DNA of 28,230 bases, taken from assembly GCF_000003605.2 (NCBI RefSeq), contig NW_003117249.1, positions 1 through 28,230 of the forward strand, in the 5' to 3' direction. Of the stretch, positions 23,986-28,230 are shown piece after piece (position 1 is the stretch's first letter; each line of letters opens with the position of its first letter). The notes under the pieces were generated by a model. That model did no database searches and was not told the origin of the DNA. It saw only the letters and a list, made by a program, of their open reading frames with translations. The translations under genes were made by a program, and so were the position numbers. The stretch is from Saccoglossus kowalevskii. Lineage: Eukaryota > Hemichordata > Enteropneusta > Harrimaniidae.

Positions 23986-24120
23986 ATGACGCAATGTTTA
24001 ACTCATTATTCATTGTGGTTGTGACGTGCTACAACATAATGTTTTACTCATTATTCATTGTGAGTGTGACGTGCTATGACGCAATGTGTCACTCATCATT
24101 CATTGTGATTTTGATGTGCT
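23986..24120 (+). repeat. S cassette, standard form
   Basis: Standard form at the head of the third copy of the 28-unit block found at 2681 and 5697. This copy later lacks three units near 25163. Confidence 0.92.
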
Positions 24121-25204
24121 ACGACGCAATGTTTCACTAATCATTCATTGTGATTGTGGCGTGCTACGACGCAATGTTTTACTCATTATTCATTGTGGTT
24201 GTGACGTGCTACGACGTAATGTTTCACTAATCATTCATTGTGATTGTGACGTGCTACGACGCAATGTTTCACTCATCATTCATTGTGATTGTGACGTGTT
24301 ACGACGCAATGTTTCACTCATCATTCATTGTGATTGTGACGTGCTACGACGGAATGTTCCACTAATCATTCATTGTGATTGTGACGTGCTACGACGCAAT
24401 GTTTCACTAATCATTCATTGTGATTTTGGCGTGCTACGACGGAATGTTTCACTAATCATTCATTGTGATTGTGACGTGCTACCACGCAATGTTTCACTAA
24501 TCATTCATTGTGATTTTGATGTACTACGACGCAATGTTTCACTAATCATTCATTGTGATTGTGACGTGCTACGACGCAATGTTTCACTAATCATTCATTG
24601 TGATTGTGACGTGCTACGACGTAATGTTTCACTAATCATTCATTGTGATTGTTACGTGCTACGACGCAATGTTTCACTAATCATTCATTGTGATTGTGAC
24701 GTGCTACGATGCAATGTTTCACTAATCATTCATTGTGATTGTGACGTGCTACGACGTAATGTTTCACTAGTCATTCATTGTGATTTTGATGTGCTACGAC
24801 GTAATGTTTCACTAATCATTCATTGTGATTGTGACGTGCTACAACGCAATGTTTCACTCATCATTCATTGTGATTTTGATGAGCTACGACGCAATGTTTT
24901 ACTAATCAATCATTGTCCTTTTGATGTGCTACGACGGAATGTTTCACTAATCATTCATTGTCATTTTGATGTGCTACGACGCAATGTTTCACTAATCATT
25001 CATTGTGATTGTGACGTGCTACGACGCAATGTTTTACTCATTATTCATTGTGATTGTGACGTGCTACGACGCAATGTTTCACTAATCATTCATTGTGATT
25101 GTGACGTGCTACGACGGAATGTTCCACTAACCATTCATTGTGATTGTGACGTGCTACCACGCAAAGTTTCACTCATCATTCATTGTGATTGTAACGTGCT
25201 ACGA
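24086..25204 (+). repeat. 28-unit block, copy 3 of 3, with 3-unit deletion
   Basis: Follows copies 1 and 2 up to ctaccacgcaa (25156), then jumps to agtttcactcatc. The ctaccacgc-to-acgactc distance is 45 bases here but 180 in copy 1 (3751 to 3931), so exactly 135 bases (three units) are missing. Confidence 0.88.
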
Positions 25205-25230
25205 CTCAATGTTTCACTAATCATTCATTG

Positions 25231-25296
25231 TGGATTGTGACGTGCTACGACGGAATGTTCCACTAATCATTCATTGTGATTGTGACGTGCTACACG
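25231..25296 (+). repeat. TU pair
   Basis: Standard pair, sharing the upstream gattgtaacg with the one at 3961. Here it follows a three-unit deletion in the preceding block. Confidence 0.9.
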
Positions 25297-26100
25297 CAAT
25301 GTTTCACTAATCATTCATTGCGATTTTGATGTACTACGACGCAAAGTTTCACTAATCATTCATTGTGATTTTGATGTGCTACGACGCAATGTTTCACTAA
25401 TCATTCATTGTGATTGTGACGTGCTACGACGTAATGTTTCACTGATCATTCATTGTCATTTTGATGTGCTACGACGCAATGTTTTACTAATCAAGCATTG
25501 TCATTTTGATGTGCTACGACGCAATGTTTCACTAATCATTCATTGTCATTTTGATGTGCTACGACGCAATGTTTCACTAATCATTCATTGTGATTGTGAT
25601 GTGCTACGACGCAATGTTTTATTCATTATTCATTGTGATTGTGATGTGCTACGACGCAATGTTTTACTAATCAAGCATTGTCATTTTGATGTGCTACGAC
25701 GCAATGTTTCACTAATCATTCATTGTCATTTTGATGTGCTACGACGCAATGTTTCACTAATCATTCATTGTGATTGTGACGTGCTATGACGCAATGTTTC
25801 ACTAATCAAGCATTGTCATTTTGATGTGCTACGACGCAATGTTTCACTAATCATTCATTGTCATTTTGATGTGCTACGACGCAATGTTTTATTCATTATT
25901 CATTGTGATTGTGATGTGCTAGGACGTAATGTTTCACTAATCATTCATTGTGATTTTGATGATCTACGACGCAATGTTTTACTAATCAATCATTGTCATT
26001 TTGATGTGCTCCGACGCAATGTTTTACTAATCATTCATTGTCATTTTGATGTGCTACGACGCAATGTTTCACTAATCATTCATTGTGATTGTGACGTGCT

Positions 26101-26235
26101 ATGACGCAATGTTTAACTCATTATTCATTGTGGTTGTGACGTGCTACAACATGATGTTTTACTCATTATTCATTGTGAGTGTGACGTGCTATGACGCAAT
26201 GTGTCACTCATCATTCATTGTGATTTTGATGTGCT
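26101..26235 (+). repeat. S cassette, acaacatgatg form; last copy
   Basis: The second unit reads acaacatgatg in place of acaacataatg. The next roughly 444 bases (26201-26644) repeat the blocks at 4842-5285 and 23231-23674. No cassette follows in the remaining 2 kb. Confidence 0.9.
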
Positions 26236-26840
26236 ACGACGCAATGTTTCACTAATCATTCATTGTGATTGTGGCGTGCTACGACGCAATGTTTTACTCA
26301 TTATTCATTGTGGTTGTGACGTGCTACGACGTAATGTTTCACTAATCATTCATTGTGATTGTGACGTGCTACGACGCAATGTTTCACTCATCATTCATTG
26401 TGATTGTGACGTGTTACGACGCAATGTTTCACTCATCATTCATTGTGATTGTGACGTGCTACGACGGAATGTTCCACTAATCATTCATTGTGATTGTGAC
26501 GTGCTACGACGCAATGTTTCACTAATCATTCATTGTGATTTTGACGTGCTACGACGCAATGTTTTACTAATCAAGCATTGTCATTTTGATGTGCTACGAC
26601 GCAATGTTTCACTAATCATTCATTGTCATTTTGATGTGCTATGACGCAATGTTTCACTAATCATTCATTGTGATTGTGATGTGCTACGACGCAATGTTTT
26701 ATTCATTATTCATTGTGATTGTGATGTGCTACGACGTAATGTTTCACTAATCATTCATTGTGATTGTGACGTGCTACGACGCAATGTTTCACTCATCATT
26801 CATTGTGATTTTGATGAGCTACGATGCAATGTTTTACTAA

Positions 26841-27470
26841 TCAATCATTGTCATTTTGACGTGCTACGACGCAATGTTTCACTGATCATTCATTGTGATT
26901 TTGATGTGCTACGACGCAATGTTTCACTAATCATTCATTGTGATTGTGACGTGCTACGACGTACTGTTTAACTAACCATTCATTGTGATTTTGATGTGCT
27001 ACGACGCAATGTTTCACTAATCATTCATTGTGATTGTGACGTGCTACGACGTAATGTTGTATTCATTATTCATTGTGACTGTGATGTGCTACGACGTAAT
27101 GTTTCACTAATCATTCATTGTGATTGTGACGTGCTACGACGCAATGTTTCACTAATCAATCATTGCCATTTTGACGTGCTACGACGCAATGTTTCACTGA
27201 TCATTCATTGTGATTTTGATGTGCTACGACGCAATGTTTCACTAATCATTCATTGTGATTGTGACGTGCTACGACGTACTGTTTCACTAACCGTTCATTG
27301 TGATTTTGATGTACTACGACGCAATGTTTCACTAATCATTCATTGTGATTGTGACGTGCTACGACGCAATGTTTCACTCATGATTCATTGTGATTGTGAC
27401 GTGCTACGACGCAATGTTTCACTAATCATTCATTGTGATTGTGACGTGCTACGACTTAATGTTCCACTAA
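26841..27470 (+). repeat. 315-bp (7-unit) degenerate tandem duplication
   Basis: The rare gtactgttt units at about 26961 and 27276 are 315 bases apart. Each is preceded by the same series: a tcaatcattg unit with cattttgacg, a cactgatc unit, then gattttgatg. The second copy has gccattttg and ctaaccgttc. Confidence 0.7.
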
Positions 27471-28230
27471 TCATTCATTGTGATTGTGACGTGCTACCAC
27501 GCAATGTTTCACTAATCATTCATTGTGATTTTGATGTACTACGACTCAATGTTTCACTAATCATTCATTGTGATTGTGACTTGCTACGACGCAATGTTTC
27601 ACTAATCATTCATTGTGATTGTGACGTGCTACGACGCAATGTTTCACTAATCATTCATTGTGATTTTGATGTGCTACGACGTAATGTTTCACAAATCATT
27701 CATTGTGATTTTGACGTGCTACGACGCAATGTTTCACTAATCATTCATTGTGATTGTGATGTGCTACGACGCTATGTTTCACTAATTATTCATTGTGATT
27801 GTGATGTACTGCGACGCAATGTTTCACTAATCACTCATTGTGACTGTGATGTGCTACGACGCAATGTTTCACTAATCATTCAATGTGATTGTTATGTGGT
27901 ACGACGCAATGTTTCACTAATCATTCATTGTGATTGTGATGTGCTACGACGTATTGTTTCACTAATCATTCAATGTGATTGTGACGTGCTACGACGCAAT
28001 GTTTCACTAATCATTCATTGTGATTTTGGTGTGCTAAGACGCAATGTTTCTCTAATCGTTCATTGTGTTTTTGATGTGCTACAACGCAATGTTTCACTAT
28101 TCATTCATTGTGATTGTTATGTGCTACAACGCAATGTTTCAGTAATCATTCATTGTGATTGTGATGTGGTACGACGCAAAGTTTTATTCATTATTCATTG
28201 TGATTGTGATGTGCTAAAACGTATGATGAA
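26956..28230 (+). repeat. Degenerate right-hand stretch of the array
   Basis: About 28 units without S, TU or R markers. Private substitutions are common: tactgttt, gctatgttt, tattgtttcac, caatgtgatt, ctaagacgc, gtgtttttg. A unit of the gttatgtggtacgacg type (about 27891) resembles sub-array II. Higher scatter at an array edge is typical of tandem arrays, where exchange and homogenisation fall off outwards; the true edge is not visible apart from the last 8 bases. Confidence 0.6.
28223..28230 (-). repeat. Right terminal 8-mer, inverted copy of the left end
   Basis: atgatgaa follows acgt, where units normally read aatgtttcac. See the left end for the matching sequence. Confidence 0.5.

Larger units (their letters stand above)
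22782..25160 (+). repeat. 2.4-kb segment, copy B (pair with 4393-6771)
   Basis: Distant copy, 18.4 kb downstream. Its left end coincides with the T-run site of copy A (four T here, five there). Its right end is the three-unit deletion at about 25163. Confidence 0.88.
20011..26955 (+). repeat. Sub-array III: S/TU-type blocks again
   Basis: About 154 units, starting with a TU pair and containing seven S cassettes and three TU pairs. Long stretches match sub-array I almost base for base (22201-22756 with 1381-1936; 22782-25160 with 4393-6771). There is no net phase change from 18901 to the window end, so this sub-array has only the balanced TU indels. The close match to sub-array I despite the divergent sub-array between them implies recent long-range copying, or insertion of the middle block into a once continuous array. 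Confidence 0.85.
1..28230 (+). repeat. 45-bp satellite array, about 627 units, spanning the window
   Basis: Head-to-tail copies of a 45-base unit cover the window, all in the same orientation. The copy at 3121-3165 is a good consensus; key motifs in order are acgacgcaatgttt, cactaatcattcattg and tgattgtgacgtgct, with about 40% G+C. The start of the acgacgc motif keeps the same phase modulo 45 over thousands of bases: phase 16 from 61 to about 4390, 17 to 7410, 17 or 18 to 13000, 13 from 14233 to 17770, and 1 from 18901 to the end. Only about ten small indel sites plus the TU pairs break the phase. Common variants are gacgc/gacgt, tttcac/tttta, ctaatcatt/ctcattatt, and tails gtgac, tttgat or tcattttgat. 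I do not recognise the unit as a named satellite family. Repeat structure is certain; the eukaryotic satellite reading is inference. Confidence 0.98.

Noticed and set aside
4842-24086. A regular 19-unit (855-bp) higher-order repeat
   Set aside because: The 855-base spacing occurs four times between S cassettes, but the unit contents differ (a TU pair is present in some and absent in others), and most other spacings are different.
161-26971. Many forward open frames of 60-750 codons, all made of a 15-residue repeat
   Set aside because: They follow from a 45-base unit being divisible by three. They start and stop at ordinary unit variants or at indels, have no non-repeat sequence or recognisable domain, and two forward frames are open in places.
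1-28230. CRISPR array
   Set aside because: Units are contiguous copies of one 45-base sequence. There are no unique spacers between conserved repeats, and no cas-like gene is present.
1-28230. Leucine-rich or pentapeptide-type bacterial repeat protein
   Set aside because: The residue pattern fits no repeat fold I know, stops and frameshifts interrupt it repeatedly, and no ribosome binding site, promoter or neighbouring gene is visible.
1-28230. Transposable element bounded by the inverted terminal 8-mers
   Set aside because: Eight bases are too short, no transposase or target-site duplication is visible, and the interior is only satellite. Kept as a finding about the ends, not as a mobile element.
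1-28230. CENP-B box or other centromere protein motif
   Set aside because: I found no match to the CENP-B box pattern (TTCG...A..CGGG) in the unit or its variants, so a centromeric role cannot be supported from sequence alone.

Overview
The whole window is one tandem-repeat array. A 45-base unit repeats head to tail about 627 times on the + strand, from the first to the last few bases, and no unique sequence longer than about ten bases was found. A clean consensus copy lies at 3121-3165. No gene, RNA gene, transposon or CRISPR array is supported. Because 45 is a multiple of 3, one forward frame stays open through any run of units that lacks a stop. The long open frames (up to 747 codons, 9732-11975) are therefore best read as a by-product of unit length. 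The organism cannot be named. A satellite of this size, with complex higher-order structure and many C-to-T or G-to-A variants at its CpG sites, points to the nuclear genome of a eukaryote with cytosine methylation (a vertebrate would fit), not to a bacterium or virus.

The array has layers. Units fall into sequence variants, and the variants are arranged in longer blocks copied around the array. Markers used here: (1) the S cassette, three units with a C-to-T stop (ctatga) and the motif tgtgtcactc, in 14 full copies and one truncated copy; (2) the TU pair, a unit with one extra base (tgtggattg) followed 60 bases later by a unit lacking one base (ctacacgc), in 8 copies; (3) the R block, marked by ctacggcgcaatgttgcac or its gacgcaatgttgcac form, found only in the middle of the window.

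Layout. 1-12880: S/TU-type array, with a sub-region at about 8390-11970 rich in gtgacgtgct units and in gttccac/ctaccacgc unit pairs. About 12881-20010: a different sub-array (R blocks, gtggtacgacg and cagcgacg units, gtggattttg insertions) with more point variation. 20011-26955: S/TU-type array again, including segments almost identical to ones 18-21 kb upstream. 26956-28230: a more degenerate edge-like stretch without S or TU markers. The first and last 8 bases do not fit the unit and are reverse complements of each other.

The most notable local event is a 32-base insertion at 18632-18663 that consists of an inverted copy of a unit fragment followed by a direct copy of the same fragment, which forms a perfect 11-base-pair hairpin. 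Everything else looks like unequal exchange, gene conversion or replication slippage: spacing between markers is a whole number of 45-base units except where a few identifiable small indels intervene.
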